From assembly GCF_902832845.1 (NCBI RefSeq), contig NZ_CADFDB010000007.1, positions 248,001 through 312,000 on the forward strand: a stretch of 64,000 nucleotides of DNA. The letters run 5' to 3'. This DNA is from Burkholderia metallica (lineage in GTDB: Bacteria; Pseudomonadota; Gammaproteobacteria; Burkholderiales; Burkholderiaceae). The position numbers were made by a program, and so were the translations under genes. Positions 8,787 to 17,875 of this stretch are shown here, one piece after another (the stretch's first letter is position 1; each line of letters begins with the position of its first letter). The notes under the pieces were generated by a model. It saw only the letters and a list, made by a program, of their open reading frames with translations. It did no database searches and had not been told where the DNA came from.

Positions 8787-10205
8787 TTGAGCCGTACCGC
8801 CGCCATCCAGCACGCGCTGAACCAGTTCGAATCCGGTGCGTTCTTCACGACCCTGAGCCGCCGCGTCGGGCTGCGCACCGAGAGCCAGGACAGCGGCAAC
8901 GATGCCGCGCTGCGCGCCTACCTGACCGACGAGATCGCGCCCGACGCCGCCCGCCTCGGTTTCACGTCGCGGATCGTCGACAATCCCGTCGACGGCGGCG
9001 GCCCGTTCCTGCTCGCGTCGCGACACGAAGACGACGCGCTGCCGACCGTGCTGATCTACGGCCACGGCGACGTCGTGCGCGGCTACGACGCGCAGTGGCG
9101 CGCGCCGCTGTCGCCGTGGACGCTGACGGCCGACGGCGACCGCTGGTACGGCCGCGGCAGCGCCGACAACAAGGGCCAGCACACGATCAACCTGGCCGCG
9201 CTGGCCAGCGTGCTCGCCGCGCGCGGCGGCCGGCTCGGTTTCAACGCGAAGCTGCTGATCGAGATGGGCGAGGAAACGGGCTCGCCGGGCCTCGACGCCC
9301 TGTGCCGCCAGGCGCGCGACGCGCTCGCGGCCGACGTGCTGATCGCGTCCGACGGCCCGCGCATCTCCGCCGAACGCCCGACCGTATTCCTCGGCTCGCG
9401 CGGCGCGGTCAACTTCAAGCTGAGCCTGCGCGCCCGCGACGGCGCGCATCACTCCGGCAACTGGGGCGGGCTGCTGCGCAATCCGGCGATCGTGCTCGCG
9501 CATGCGCTCGCGAGCCTCGTCGACGCGCGCGGCGCGATTCGCGTCGCGGGGCTGCGCCCGCCGCCGATCCCGGCCGCCGTGCGCGACGCACTCGCCGATC
9601 TCAGTGTGGGCGGCGGCGCCGGCGACCCGGCGCTCGACGCCGACTGGGGCGAGCCCGGCCTGACCGCGCCCGAGCGCGTGTTCGGCTGGAACACGCTCGA
9701 GATCCTCGCGTTCAAGGCCGGCAACCCCGAGCATCCCGTCAACGCGATTCCGCCCGTCGCGTATGCGCACTGCCAGCTGCGCTTCGTCGTCGGCACCGAC
9801 TGGGAAGCCTTGCACGCGCACCTGCGCACGCACCTCGATGCGCACGGCTTCGCCGACGTCGAGATCGACGTCGAGCGCGGCGCGCCGGCCACGCGCGTGC
9901 CACCGGACGATCCGTGGGTGCGCTGGGCCGTCGCGTCGCTCGCGCGAACCACCGGCAAGAAGCCGGCAATCCTGCCGAATCTCGGCGGCACGCTGCCGAA
10001 CGAAGTGTTCGCCGACACGCTCGGGCTGCCGACGCTGTGGGTGCCGCACTCGTACCCCGCGTGCTCGCAGCATGCGCCGGACGAGCATCTGCTCGCGAGC
10101 GTCGTCAGCGAGGGGCTGCAGATGATGGCCGGCCTCTTCTGGGATCTCGGCGACGACGCACCGACCGTTCGCCGCGCGACTCACGCCGCGGCCAGCGCCC
10201 TGTAA
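8787..10205 (+). CDS. M20-family metallopeptidase (dipeptidase/acetylornithine deacetylase-like)
   Basis: This 472-residue zinc hydrolase is read from the TTG at 8787, which has AAGGAGA 6 bp upstream; a further upstream ATG at 8757 adds an Arg-rich stretch and lacks a ribosome site. The M20 metal ligands are recognisable: His in IYGHGDVV, bridging Asp in GRGSADNKGQ, Glu pair in MGEETGSPG, and a late His in PHSYPACSQHAPDEH. The dimerisation (lid) domain lies between. Likely activity is cleavage of a small peptide or N-acyl amino acid. It is followed after 34 bp by an MFS transporter that may import the substrate. Confidence 0.92.
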   Translation: MSRTAAIQHALNQFESGAFFTTLSRRVGLRTESQDSGNDAALRAYLTDEIAPDAARLGFTSRIVDNPVDGGGPFLLASRHEDDALPTVLIYGHGDVVRGYDAQWRAPLSPWTLTADGDRWYGRGSADNKGQHTINLAALASVLAARGGRLGFNAKLLIEMGEETGSPGLDALCRQARDALAADVLIASDGPRISAERPTVFLGSRGAVNFKLSLRARDGAHHSGNWGGLLRNPAIVLAHALASLVDARGAIRVAGLRPPPIPAAVRDALADLSVGGGAGDPALDADWGEPGLTAPERVFGWNTLEILAFKAGNPEHPVNAIPPVAYAHCQLRFVVGTDWEALHAHLRTHLDAHGFADVEIDVERGAPATRVPPDDPWVRWAVASLARTTGKKPAILPNLGGTLPNEVFADTLGLPTLWVPHSYPACSQHAPDEHLLASVVSEGLQMMAGLFWDLGDDAPTVRRATHAAASAL

Positions 10206-10239
10206 CGCGCTTCGCCCTCTCACGGGACCTGCATACACG

Positions 10240-11526
10240 ATGAATACGACCACCCTGACCTCGCAGGACGCCGCGCGCCCCAGCGCCGCGAAAATCCGGC
10301 GCATCATCTTCGCGGCGTCGATCGGCAACGCGCTCGAATGGTTCGACCTGATCGTCTACGGCTTCTTCGCGGTGACGATCGCCAAGCTGTTCTTTCCCGC
10401 GACGAGCGAAGCGACGTCGCTGATGCTCACGCTCGGCACGTTCGGGCTGTCGTACCTGATCCGGCCGATCGGCGGCTTCGTGCTCGGCGCCTACGCGGAC
10501 CGCGCGGGCCGCAAGGCGTCGCTGCTGCTGTCGATCGCGATGATGATGGTCGGCACGCTGCTGATCGCGCTGATGCCGACCTACGCATCGATCGGCCTAC
10601 TCGCGCCGCTCGGGATCATGCTGTCGCGGCTGATGCAGGGCTTTTCCGCGGGCGGCGAATTCGCGAGCTCCACCGCGTTCCTCGTCGAGCATGCGCCGCA
10701 GCGGCGCGGTTTCATGTCGAGCTGGCAGTTCGCGAGCCAGGGCCTCGCGACGCTGCTCGCATCGGGCTTCGGCGCGCTGCTTACCGCCACGCTGACGACC
10801 GCGCAACTCGAAAGCTGGGGCTGGCGCGTACCGTTCCTGTTCGGGCTCGCGATCGGCCCGATCGGGCTTTACATCCGCCGCTACGTCGACGAAGGCGTCG
10901 AATTCAAGACGCAGGCGCGCTCGGAAGCCCCCGTGCGCGAACTGTTCGCCGATCAGAAGCTGCGGCTGCTGCTGTCGATCGGCGCGCTCGTGATTTCGAC
11001 CGCGATCAACTACATGGTGCTGTACATGCCGACCTATGCGATCAAGCAGCTCGGGCTGCCCGCGTCGACGGGCTTCGCGGCGACGCTCGCGACCGGTTTC
11101 GTGCTCACGCTCGTCACGCCGGTCGTCGGCCACCTGTCCGATCGCACCGGGCGGATTCGCATGATGGCGGTCGCGGCGGTCCTGATGCTCGTCACCGTGT
11201 ACCCGACGTTCACGTGGCTCACGCGCCATGCGTCGTTCGCCACGATGATGGCCGCCCTGGTCTGGATCGGTGCGCTGAAGGCGATGTACTGCGGCGCGCT
11301 GCCGGCGCTGATGGCCGAGCTGTTCCCGTCGCAGACGCGCGCGACGGGCCTCGCGGTCAGCTACAACACGGGGGTCACGCTGTTCGGCGGCTTCGCGCCG
11401 TTCGTCATCACCTGGCTGATCAGCGCGACCGGCAACCGGCTGTCGCCGGCGCTCTACCTGATGGGCTGCGCGCTGCTGAGTCTCGCCGCGCTGTTCGTCG
11501 CTCGCACCCGGCTCAAGATGCGATAA
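10240..11526 (+). CDS. MFS transporter, metabolite:proton symporter family
   Basis: This 428-residue protein has about twelve transmembrane helices and the features of the ProP/CitA/KgtP metabolite:H+ symporter branch: FAASIGNALEWFDLIVYGFF at the start, the DRAGRKASLL loop between helices 2 and 3, and RLMQGFSAGGEFASSTAFL in helix 4/5. It is 34 bp behind the M20 hydrolase gene, so they probably form an operon controlled by the divergent LysR gene. The substrate is likely a carboxylate, betaine or the peptide hydrolysed by the neighbouring enzyme. The gene is followed convergently by tas. Confidence 0.91.
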   Translation: MNTTTLTSQDAARPSAAKIRRIIFAASIGNALEWFDLIVYGFFAVTIAKLFFPATSEATSLMLTLGTFGLSYLIRPIGGFVLGAYADRAGRKASLLLSIAMMMVGTLLIALMPTYASIGLLAPLGIMLSRLMQGFSAGGEFASSTAFLVEHAPQRRGFMSSWQFASQGLATLLASGFGALLTATLTTAQLESWGWRVPFLFGLAIGPIGLYIRRYVDEGVEFKTQARSEAPVRELFADQKLRLLLSIGALVISTAINYMVLYMPTYAIKQLGLPASTGFAATLATGFVLTLVTPVVGHLSDRTGRIRMMAVAAVLMLVTVYPTFTWLTRHASFATMMAALVWIGALKAMYCGALPALMAELFPSQTRATGLAVSYNTGVTLFGGFAPFVITWLISATGNRLSPALYLMGCALLSLAALFVARTRLKMR

Positions 11527-11614
11527 CGGAAGAAACGACGGCGCAGCGATGCGCCGCCGGTGCGGTCCGGCGCGGCATCGCGGCCGCGCCGGACCGGGTC
11601 CTGCCCGGTTCCGG

Positions 11615-12667
11615 TCAGGGCGCCGGGTTCGGCTGCAGTTCGTGCAGCGCGTCGATCTCGGCGAGGATCTCGTCGGACAGCTTCACGTCGACGCTGCCGA
11701 TGTTCTCCTTCAACTGCTCGAGCGACGTCGCGCCGACCAGGTTGCTGCGCGTGAAGGGCCGGCTGTTGACGAACGCCAGCGCAAGCTGCGCGGGCGACAT
11801 CCCGTGACGCCGCGCGAGCGCCACATAGCGCGACGTCGCCTCGACCGCCTGCGGCTTGCTGTAGCGCTGGAAGCGCTCGAACAGCGTGATGCGAGCGCCG
11901 GCCGGGCGCGCGCCGTTCTCGTACTTGCCGGACAGCCAGCCGAACGCGAGCGGCGAATAGGCGAGCAGGCCGACGCCGTCGCGATGCGTGAATTCCGACA
12001 GGCCGTTTTCGAACGTGCGGTTCAGCAGGCTGTACGGGTTCTGGATGCTCGCGATGCGCGGCAGCCCGAGCGTCTCGGCCGCGCGCAGGAACTGCGCGAC
12101 GCCCCACGGCGTTTCGTTCGACACGCCGATCGCGCGCACCTTGCCGGCCTTCACGAATTCCGCGAGCACGCCGAGGGTTTCCTCGATCGGCACCGTATAG
12201 GCGTCGTCGACCCACGGATACGCAGGACGGCCGAACGTCGTCGTGCTGCGGTCGGGCCAGTGCAGCTGGTAGAGATCGACGTAGTCGGTCTGCAGGCGCT
12301 TGAGGCTGCCGTCGAGCGCTTCGGTCAGGTTCTTGCGGTCGAACTGGTTGCCTTCGCCGCGAATGTGACGCGGATTGTGCGGCTGCCGCGCCGGCCCCGC
12401 GATTTTCGTCGCGAGCACGATGCGCTCGCGCTGCGCGCGATGCTGCGCGAGCCACGTGCCGATGTACTGCTCGGTGCGGCCCTGCGTGTCGGGCTTCGGC
12501 GGCACCGGATACATCTCCGCGGCGTCGATCAGCGTCACGCCCTGCGCGATCGCGTAGTCGATCTGCTCGTGCGCGTCGCGCTCCGAATTCTGCTCGCCCC
12601 ACGTCATCGTGCCGAGGCCGATCAGGCTGACCTCGATGCCCGAATCGCCGAGTGTGCGGTATTCCAT
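11615..12667 (-). CDS. tas: NADP(H)-dependent aldo-keto reductase, Tas family
   Basis: This 350-residue TIM-barrel reductase aligns over its whole length with E. coli Tas, including GLGTMTWGEQNSE near the start, EMYPVPPKPDTQG, the QTDYVDLYQLHWPDR segment and SIQNPYSLLNR. The AKR tetrad Asp48, Tyr53 and Lys88 and a His in the LHWPDR strand are present. The E. coli protein was found as a suppressor of tyrosine auxotrophy; the natural substrate remains uncertain. It is a single gene, convergent with the MFS gene on one side and 147 bp from the thioesterase on the other. Confidence 0.93.
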   Translation of the reverse strand: MEYRTLGDSGIEVSLIGLGTMTWGEQNSERDAHEQIDYAIAQGVTLIDAAEMYPVPPKPDTQGRTEQYIGTWLAQHRAQRERIVLATKIAGPARQPHNPRHIRGEGNQFDRKNLTEALDGSLKRLQTDYVDLYQLHWPDRSTTTFGRPAYPWVDDAYTVPIEETLGVLAEFVKAGKVRAIGVSNETPWGVAQFLRAAETLGLPRIASIQNPYSLLNRTFENGLSEFTHRDGVGLLAYSPLAFGWLSGKYENGARPAGARITLFERFQRYSKPQAVEATSRYVALARRHGMSPAQLALAFVNSRPFTRSNLVGATSLEQLKENIGSVDVKLSDEILAEIDALHELQPNPAP

Positions 12668-12814
12668 GCTGTTCCTGTCGCGTCGGTGGAAAGCAGGAAC
12701 GCTATCACATTGAAGCGACTGCTTCAGACGGGCGCCGCGTACGCTTACAGGCGGCCTTCGGCGCCGGGAACGCGGTGCGCGCGCGAGCCCGGATGATCGC
12801 GTCGCCGCCCGCCG

Positions 12815-13252
12815 TTACTGCGGCCGCTGGATGAAACAGGTTGCCGACGCATGCGCGACGATCTTGTCGTCCGGCGTCTTCAGCGTGCCCTCGGCCACGC
12901 CCAGCGAACGCGACAGATGAATCACGCGCCCTTCCGCCACCAGGTCGACGTCACGCGGTACGGGCCGCAGCATCTTCACATGCAGGTCGACCGTGCCGTA
13001 GCCGACGCCCGCGTCGAGCATCGAATGCACCGCGCACCCGGTGACCGAATCGAGCACCGTCGCGGCGAATCCGCCGTGTACGCCGCCGAGCGGATTCAGG
13101 TGCCGGCCGTCCGCCCGCGCCGAAAACTTCACGTAACCGAGCTCGACGTCGAGCGGACGCATCGGAATCGTCTCGGAAATCGACGCGAGCGGTGCATCGC
13201 CCGATACCGCTGCGCGCAGCAGATCGAGACCAGACAGGGAAAGCGGGTTCAT
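12815..13252 (-). CDS. PaaI-type hotdog-fold thioesterase
   Basis: This 145-residue protein is of the PaaI/YbgC-like hotdog family. The central helix motif HLNPLGGVHGGFAATVLDSV contains the conserved Gly/His and the acidic Asp that in family members activates water for acyl-CoA hydrolysis. A later block TVDLHVKMLRPVP is also typical. The start at 13252 is preferred over a 23-residue extension because GGAG sits at the right distance. It is divergent from an HxlR-family regulator; two palindromes lie between them, so the thioesterase is likely the regulator's target. Acyl-CoA substrate unknown. Confidence 0.88.
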   Translation of the reverse strand: MNPLSLSGLDLLRAAVSGDAPLASISETIPMRPLDVELGYVKFSARADGRHLNPLGGVHGGFAATVLDSVTGCAVHSMLDAGVGYGTVDLHVKMLRPVPRDVDLVAEGRVIHLSRSLGVAEGTLKTPDDKIVAHASATCFIQRPQ

Positions 13253-13292
13253 CGGGTTGTCTCCGGGGTGAAAGCGCGTTGCTGCGCTTGTA

Positions 13293-13309
13293 AGTTCCAA
13301 ATTGGAACT
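13293..13309. promoter_or_regulatory. Palindrome 1 between thioesterase and HxlR genes
   Basis: Perfect 8-bp inverted repeat AGTTCCAA / TTGGAACT around one central base. It lies 41 bp upstream of the thioesterase start, a typical place for an HxlR-type repressor site. Confidence 0.65.
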
Positions 13310-13314
13310 GATTA

Positions 13315-13340
13315 TTGACAACGATGACGGCCGTTGTCAA
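13315..13340. promoter_or_regulatory. Palindrome 2 between thioesterase and HxlR genes
   Basis: Perfect 9-bp inverted repeat TTGACAACG (13315-13323) / CGTTGTCAA (13332-13340) with an 8-bp spacer. Each arm contains TTGACA/TGTCAA, so it may overlap a -35 element. It lies in the same 169-bp divergent intergenic region as palindrome 1. Confidence 0.65.
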
Positions 13341-13421
13341 TGCAGCAGGCGCCATTGCAACCGAAGGCGGGTTCTATAATCGAACCCACTACGCTGCCGA
13401 ACCACTGCAAGAGACTCGACG

Positions 13422-13910
13422 ATGAAATGGGATGACATTGGCACGCTGAACTGTTCGATCGCACGCACGCTTGCCGTGCTCGGCGACCGCTGGACCATGT
13501 TGATCCTCCGCAATGCATTCCTCGGCTGCCGCCGCTTCGACGCTTTCCAGGCCCAGCTCGGCCTGACGCGCCATGTGCTGGCCGAACGGCTCGCGCGGCT
13601 CGTCGATGAAGGCGTGCTGGCCAAGCACGCGTACCAGGAACGTCCGCCGCGTTTCGAATACCGGCTGACTGAGAAGGGCCTCGACCTCTATCCGACCCTG
13701 CTTGCGCTGACGGCGTGGGGCGACCGCTGGAAAGATGACGGCCAGGGGCCACCGGTGCAGTTGCGCCACCGTACCTGCGGCCATCTGATGCATGCGGTCA
13801 CCGTGTGCTCGGCATGCGGCGAACCGCTCGACGCACGCGACGTGCTGCCGGAGCGTGGCCCGGGATGGATCGCGGCGGACGCGGCAGGAACGCCTGCGAA
13901 CGAGGATTGA
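13422..13910 (+). CDS. HxlR-family transcriptional regulator with C-terminal zinc-ribbon-like tail
   Basis: This 162-residue protein has an HxlR winged HTH at about 8-105: CSIARTLAVLGDRWTMLILR with the conserved early Cys11, then RLARLVDEGVLAKHAY. Beyond the usual ~110-residue domain there is a tail with HRTCGH (Cys119, His121) and VCSACGEPL (Cys129, Cys132) that could bind one zinc ion; this extended form is seen in several family members. HxlR proteins respond to aldehydes, quinones or other electrophiles. Divergent from the thioesterase with two palindromes between, it probably represses both genes. Confidence 0.9.
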   Translation: MKWDDIGTLNCSIARTLAVLGDRWTMLILRNAFLGCRRFDAFQAQLGLTRHVLAERLARLVDEGVLAKHAYQERPPRFEYRLTEKGLDLYPTLLALTAWGDRWKDDGQGPPVQLRHRTCGHLMHAVTVCSACGEPLDARDVLPERGPGWIAADAAGTPANED

Positions 13911-14250
13911 CGCAGCGTCGTGCATCCACGAATGAGCGCGTGACGCACGCGGATCGTTAGTCGCGCTCGCGCTGCCGTCGCGGGCCGCATCGAGTCCGTC
14001 CGGCTGAACTCGCGCATCGCTTGCGCGCTGCTATTGCACCCCCACCACACGCACGATCGTGCGCTGCCATCGCCTCCACCTGCTGACGAAGCCGATCGCG
14101 TACGCCGACCTCGCGCAACGCAACTTTGCGTCACCGCTCCCGCCTTCGCCGGTCATCGCGATGCGTCTCCCGTCTCATCCGCACGTGACCGCGCCGCCGC
14201 GTGTGCGTTACACTCACGGCCCGCTGTCTCGAAATTGTTCGCTGTCCAAG
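13911..14250. other. Intergenic region upstream of the PLD-type nuclease gene
   Basis: About 340 bp with no convincing gene. An upstream in-frame ATG at 14059 would extend the nuclease by 64 residues, but that extension is basic, lacks family features and would bury the signal peptide. No clear terminator is visible. Confidence 0.5.
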
Positions 14251-14874
14251 ATGTTGTCGCGCAATCGCCTCGCCGCTGCCTGTCTCGCCGCTTCCCTGCT
14301 CGCCACACCGTTCGCCGCCTTCGGCAAGACGCAAAGCGAATCGCTGCTCCAGCAGGCGATCGACTTCGTCGCGCAATGGCTGCCGGCCCCCACTCACGAA
14401 GCCCCCGCGACACAGGTCGTGGAATCGGCGTTTTCGCCGGACGGCGGCGCCGAAGCGCTCGTGCTCAAAGCGATCGGCACCGCACGCAGCTCGATCCGTG
14501 TCGCCGCCTATTCGTTCACGTCGCCGCCCGTCACGCGCGCACTGCTCGCCGCCAAGCGGCGCGGCGTGAATGTCGCGGTGGTCGTCGACGACAAGGGCAA
14601 CCGCGCGAAGAGCAGCAAGCAGGCGCTGAACCTGCTCGTCAATGCCGGGATCCCCACGCGCACCATCGACACCTATGCGATCCATCACGACAAGTACCTC
14701 GTGATCGACGCCGAACACGTCGAAACGGGTTCGTTCAACTACAGTGCGTCGGCGGCCAGCCGCAACTCCGAGAACGTCGTCGTGGTGTGGAACAACCCGC
14801 AACTCGCGTCGCGCTACCTCACGCACTGGCAAAGCCGCTTCGACCAGGGCGCGCCGTACCGCTCCAGCTACTGA
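14251..14874 (+). CDS. Secreted phospholipase D-superfamily nuclease (Nuc-like, single HKD)
   Basis: This 207-residue protein has a signal peptide (MLSRNRLAAACLAASLLATP, cleavage near AFG) and one PLD catalytic half-site: His146-x-Lys148-x4-Asp153 in HHDKYLVIDAEHVETGSFNY, followed by the conserved Gly160-Ser161. Single-HKD proteins such as Nuc of Salmonella dimerise to build one active site and degrade DNA; a lipase role is less likely at this size. The ATG at 14251 is chosen because it directly begins the signal peptide. It is probably periplasmic. The gene appears monocistronic. Confidence 0.88.
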   Translation: MLSRNRLAAACLAASLLATPFAAFGKTQSESLLQQAIDFVAQWLPAPTHEAPATQVVESAFSPDGGAEALVLKAIGTARSSIRVAAYSFTSPPVTRALLAAKRRGVNVAVVVDDKGNRAKSSKQALNLLVNAGIPTRTIDTYAIHHDKYLVIDAEHVETGSFNYSASAASRNSENVVVVWNNPQLASRYLTHWQSRFDQGAPYRSSY

Positions 14875-15478
14875 CGTACGCCGCGCGGCACCCGCGCCCG
14901 GGTTCGATCCGCCGTGATACGGATGATCGGCGAGCGCGGCGCGACGTTCAATTCGGCCGAATGGCCAGTGCGGCGCGCTCCTGCGCTCAACGGATTTCGG
15001 GCGCCCGTCCGGTCGCGACACCGGCCTGCGTCGTCGGCGCGCATCGATTCGCATGGCCGTCCACGCCGCTCGCCGAAGCGGTCGACAAGTCGCGGGCGCC
15101 GCCCGGCAGCACGTTGCCCACACACACGACGCCGAATGCCAGCGTGGTCTGAACCATCGGATAAAGGAGATACAGCGCAAACGCGAGGTAGCCCGCGTAC
15201 AGGATTCGAACCATGGTGTGATGAAGGACGATGAACGATTGGACTCGTCCTGTTTACGGCATTGCGCCGGGGCAGCTTGAGGCATCGCGCATCCGATTGC
15301 GCATCGCGACGAAACGCGCGCCCATGGCACCCGCTTCTCACCGCTTCTGCATCGATCCACGTCGCGCCGAAACGGCACGTGCCCGGATTCGCGACGTAGC
15401 GATCCGCCGGACAATGCGCGATACTGTCCGGCATCCGATCCCATGACCGGCTTCGCAGCCGGGACAACGACAAGGCCC
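14875..15478. other. Intergenic region, possible small minus-strand ORF
   Basis: About 600 bp between the nuclease and the diguanylate cyclase. The only plausible reading frame is 14987-15214 on the minus strand (75 residues), with one hydrophobic segment near the N-terminus (ILYAGYLAFALYLLYPM) and a low-complexity rest. It has no Shine-Dalgarno and no recognisable family, so I leave it as a possibility. No terminator or repeat was recognised. Confidence 0.4.
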
Positions 15479-16450
15479 ATGCAAATCGCACCGAAACCGG
15501 CCAACGAGGCGGCCCGGCTCGATACGCTTCATTCGCTCTCGATCCTCGACACGCCGCCCGAGGAGCGCTTCGACCGCCTGACGCGTCTTGCACGCAGGCT
15601 GTTCGACGTACCGATCGCACTCGTCAGTCTCGTCGACGACGATCGACAGTGGTTCAAGAGCCATGCGGGGCTCGACGTCGCGCAAACGTCGCGCGACGTA
15701 TCGTTTTGCGCGCATGCATTGCTCGCGGGCAATACGATGGTGATCCAGGATGCGCTGAACGACAACCGCTTCCACGACAACCCGCTCGTCACCGGCGCGC
15801 CCGGCATCCGGTTCTACGCGGGCCGGCCGATCACGGCACCGAACGGCGCGCCCATCGGCACGCTGTGCCTGATCGACACGCGGCCGCGCTCGCTCGAACC
15901 CGACGAACTCGCGCTGCTCGGCGATCTCGCCCACATGACCGAGCGCGAGATCGCCGCCCTGCATTTCGCGACCACCGACGAACTCACCCAGCTGACGAAC
16001 CGGCGCGGCTTCGAAATTCTCGCCCGCCACGTGCTGAGCCTGTGCGATCGCGTCGACCGTCACGCGGTACTGCTGTTCTTCGACCTGAACGAATTCAAGT
16101 CGATCAACGACCGCTTCGGCCATGCCGAAGGCGACCACGCGCTCAAGGCATTCGCCGAAACGCTGACGGGCGCGCTGCGCGATAGCGACGTGATCGCCCG
16201 GCTGGGCGGCGACGAGTTCGTCGTGCTGCTGAGCAACACCGATCCGACCAGCGTCGCCGAGCCGGTCGAGCGCGTGACGCAGGCGCTCGCGCGGCGCAAT
16301 GCGGCCGACGCACGCGGCTACGACATCCGGTTCAGCGTCGGGTACGTCGACTACGATCCCGCGCACCCTCGCGACGTGACCGACCTGCTCGCAACGGCCG
16401 ATCAGCGGATGTACGAGCACAAGCAGCGCGGCAAGGCGGCCGGCGCGTAA
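15479..16450 (+). CDS. Diguanylate cyclase with GAF sensor domain
   Basis: This 323-residue cytoplasmic protein has an N-terminal GAF domain (about 25-165; LDTPPEERFDRLTRLARRLF is the family-typical start) and a GGDEF domain (about 165-320). The catalytic loop is intact, RLGGDEFVV (GGDEF at 243-247), and an RxxD product-inhibition site, RDSD at 234-237, lies five residues before it, so it should make c-di-GMP with feedback control. The GAF ligand is unknown. The start at 15479 (MQIAPKPANEAARL) matches the usual beginning of this architecture; another ATG lies at 15443. Monocistronic. Confidence 0.92.
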   Translation: MQIAPKPANEAARLDTLHSLSILDTPPEERFDRLTRLARRLFDVPIALVSLVDDDRQWFKSHAGLDVAQTSRDVSFCAHALLAGNTMVIQDALNDNRFHDNPLVTGAPGIRFYAGRPITAPNGAPIGTLCLIDTRPRSLEPDELALLGDLAHMTEREIAALHFATTDELTQLTNRRGFEILARHVLSLCDRVDRHAVLLFFDLNEFKSINDRFGHAEGDHALKAFAETLTGALRDSDVIARLGGDEFVVLLSNTDPTSVAEPVERVTQALARRNAADARGYDIRFSVGYVDYDPAHPRDVTDLLATADQRMYEHKQRGKAAGA

Positions 16451-16511
16451 GCACTGGCCACGCGCGCGCCTGCAGCCGCCCTGCCGGTACAGCCACGGTT
16501 GCGCGGCTGCG

Positions 16512-16985
16512 TCAGCTTCCGCACGGTGGCGCGCTGGCCATCGCCTCGGCAATCTGCTCGGGCGTCAGGTCGCGCTGATGCGTCGCGAGCGACCAGCGAT
16601 GGCCGAACGGATCCTCGACCTGCCCGTAGCGATCGCCCCAGAACATGTCGGCGGCCGGCAGCGTGACCGTCGCGCCGGCCGCGACCGCTTTCGCGATCGC
16701 CGCGTCGGTATCCGGCACGTACAGGTGCAGGCAGACCGGCGTGCCTTTCAGTGACTTCGGCCCGAGCGCGCCGTGCTCGGGCATTTCATCCACCAGCATC
16801 AGTGTCGAATCGCCAATCACGAGGCATGCGTGCGCGAGCCGGCCGTCGGGCATCGCCAGGCGAAACTGTTCGCTTGCATTGAACGCACGCTTGTAGAAAT
16901 CGATGGCTGCCGTTGCGTCGGCGCAGATCAGGTGCGGCGTCAGCGTGCGCATCCCTTCCGGGATCGGTTTGACGGATGTGGACAT
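16512..16985 (-). CDS. VOC-superfamily protein, PhnB-like
   Basis: This 157-residue protein has the two beta-alpha-beta-beta-beta repeats of the glyoxalase/VOC fold in the PhnB subgroup: TPHLICADATAAIDFYKRAF at the start, then HACLVIGDSTLMLVDEMPE, and VEDPFGHRWSLATHQRDLTP at the end. The C-terminal DPFGHRW block supplies a metal-ligand-like Glu/His pair. PhnB proteins do not take part in phosphonate cleavage despite the name; most are uncharacterised and some act in resistance or isomerisation. The gene is single, convergent with the diguanylate cyclase. Confidence 0.88.
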   Translation of the reverse strand: MSTSVKPIPEGMRTLTPHLICADATAAIDFYKRAFNASEQFRLAMPDGRLAHACLVIGDSTLMLVDEMPEHGALGPKSLKGTPVCLHLYVPDTDAAIAKAVAAGATVTLPAADMFWGDRYGQVEDPFGHRWSLATHQRDLTPEQIAEAMASAPPCGS

Positions 16986-17143
16986 GGGTGTCGCTCCTTC
17001 GGTCGGTGGTCGTATCGGAATCGGGACGGACGCGCGATGCGCACGCCTCCGATGCTACGACGGACGACCCCGGCCGAAATCGACACGACGCCCGACATTT
17101 GTTTGTTTCTCGTGTATCGGGGGCGCGGCTCCCGCGTCGCGCG

Positions 17144-17701
17144 TCATCGGCCCGTTCGGTCGACTTCGCTGTCCGGCGTGCCGAATTGCCGCCGGCATGC
17201 CTCCAGCAAGCCGGCCACCGCGTCGAGCGGCAGCCCCTCGAACCGGGCGATCGGCAGCATCACGCCGCCCGGCACGCGGGTGCGCGATGAATGCATCGAG
17301 AACTGGTAGCCGATGTAACGATTTCCGGCCACGCTGACGATCCGGAATTCGGTGACGTCGCGCCATCGCGTGACGGGTTGTTCGCGTACGGCCCCGGTCA
17401 GCTTGAAGCCCGTCTCGTCGACGTGCAGCGCCATCCTGCGCCGCGACGACACGAAGAAGGCCACCCCCGCCAGCGCCAGCAACGCCGCGAGTGCCGCCAC
17501 CGGCCATAGCGCCGGAGCAGCGGCGTAAATGCACAGCATCGCCGCAGCCAGCACCGCGCACGCGATCGCCCTGCGTTTCAGGCTCCGGCTGTCGACCGCC
17601 AGCGTCACCGGCAACCGGCCGGCGACCGTCCCCGCGACGGGATCGATGTGCCAGCCGGATTCGGTGGTTTCGCGTTCGTCGTCCATCGTCCGATCGTTCA
17701 T
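17144..17701 (-). CDS. Hypothetical membrane protein
   Basis: The protein has 185 residues from the ATG at 17701; an upstream ATG at 17833 adds a basic stretch typical of non-coding frame. Two closely spaced hydrophobic helices (AIACAVLAAAMLCIYAAA and ALWPVAALAALLALAGVAFF, about 45-90) form a hairpin; the rest, with HVDETGFKLTGA and WRDVTEFRI, looks like a small beta-rich cytoplasmic domain similar to bacterial PH-like domains. Function unknown. It stands 157 bp from the VOC gene on the same strand. Confidence 0.68.
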   Translation of the reverse strand: MNDRTMDDERETTESGWHIDPVAGTVAGRLPVTLAVDSRSLKRRAIACAVLAAAMLCIYAAAPALWPVAALAALLALAGVAFFVSSRRRMALHVDETGFKLTGAVREQPVTRWRDVTEFRIVSVAGNRYIGYQFSMHSSRTRVPGGVMLPIARFEGLPLDAVAGLLEACRRQFGTPDSEVDRTGR

Positions 17702-17875
17702 TGCGACGGCGGCCGGGCCGTCGAAGCCGGACACCCTATGTGCGCGCCGGGACGGAACGCTTGCCGACGGGAATCGGGCACGATCGACGAAGGTACGCAT
17801 CGCCGCACGGCAACGGCGATACGCGTGCGCCATCGCGTAACGCGCAGCGTGCGATCGACATCGGCATCGATCATT

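Noticed and set aside
14987-15214. Possible 75-residue membrane protein on the minus strand
   Set aside because: No ribosome site, low-complexity second half, no recognisable family. Mentioned only as a possibility.
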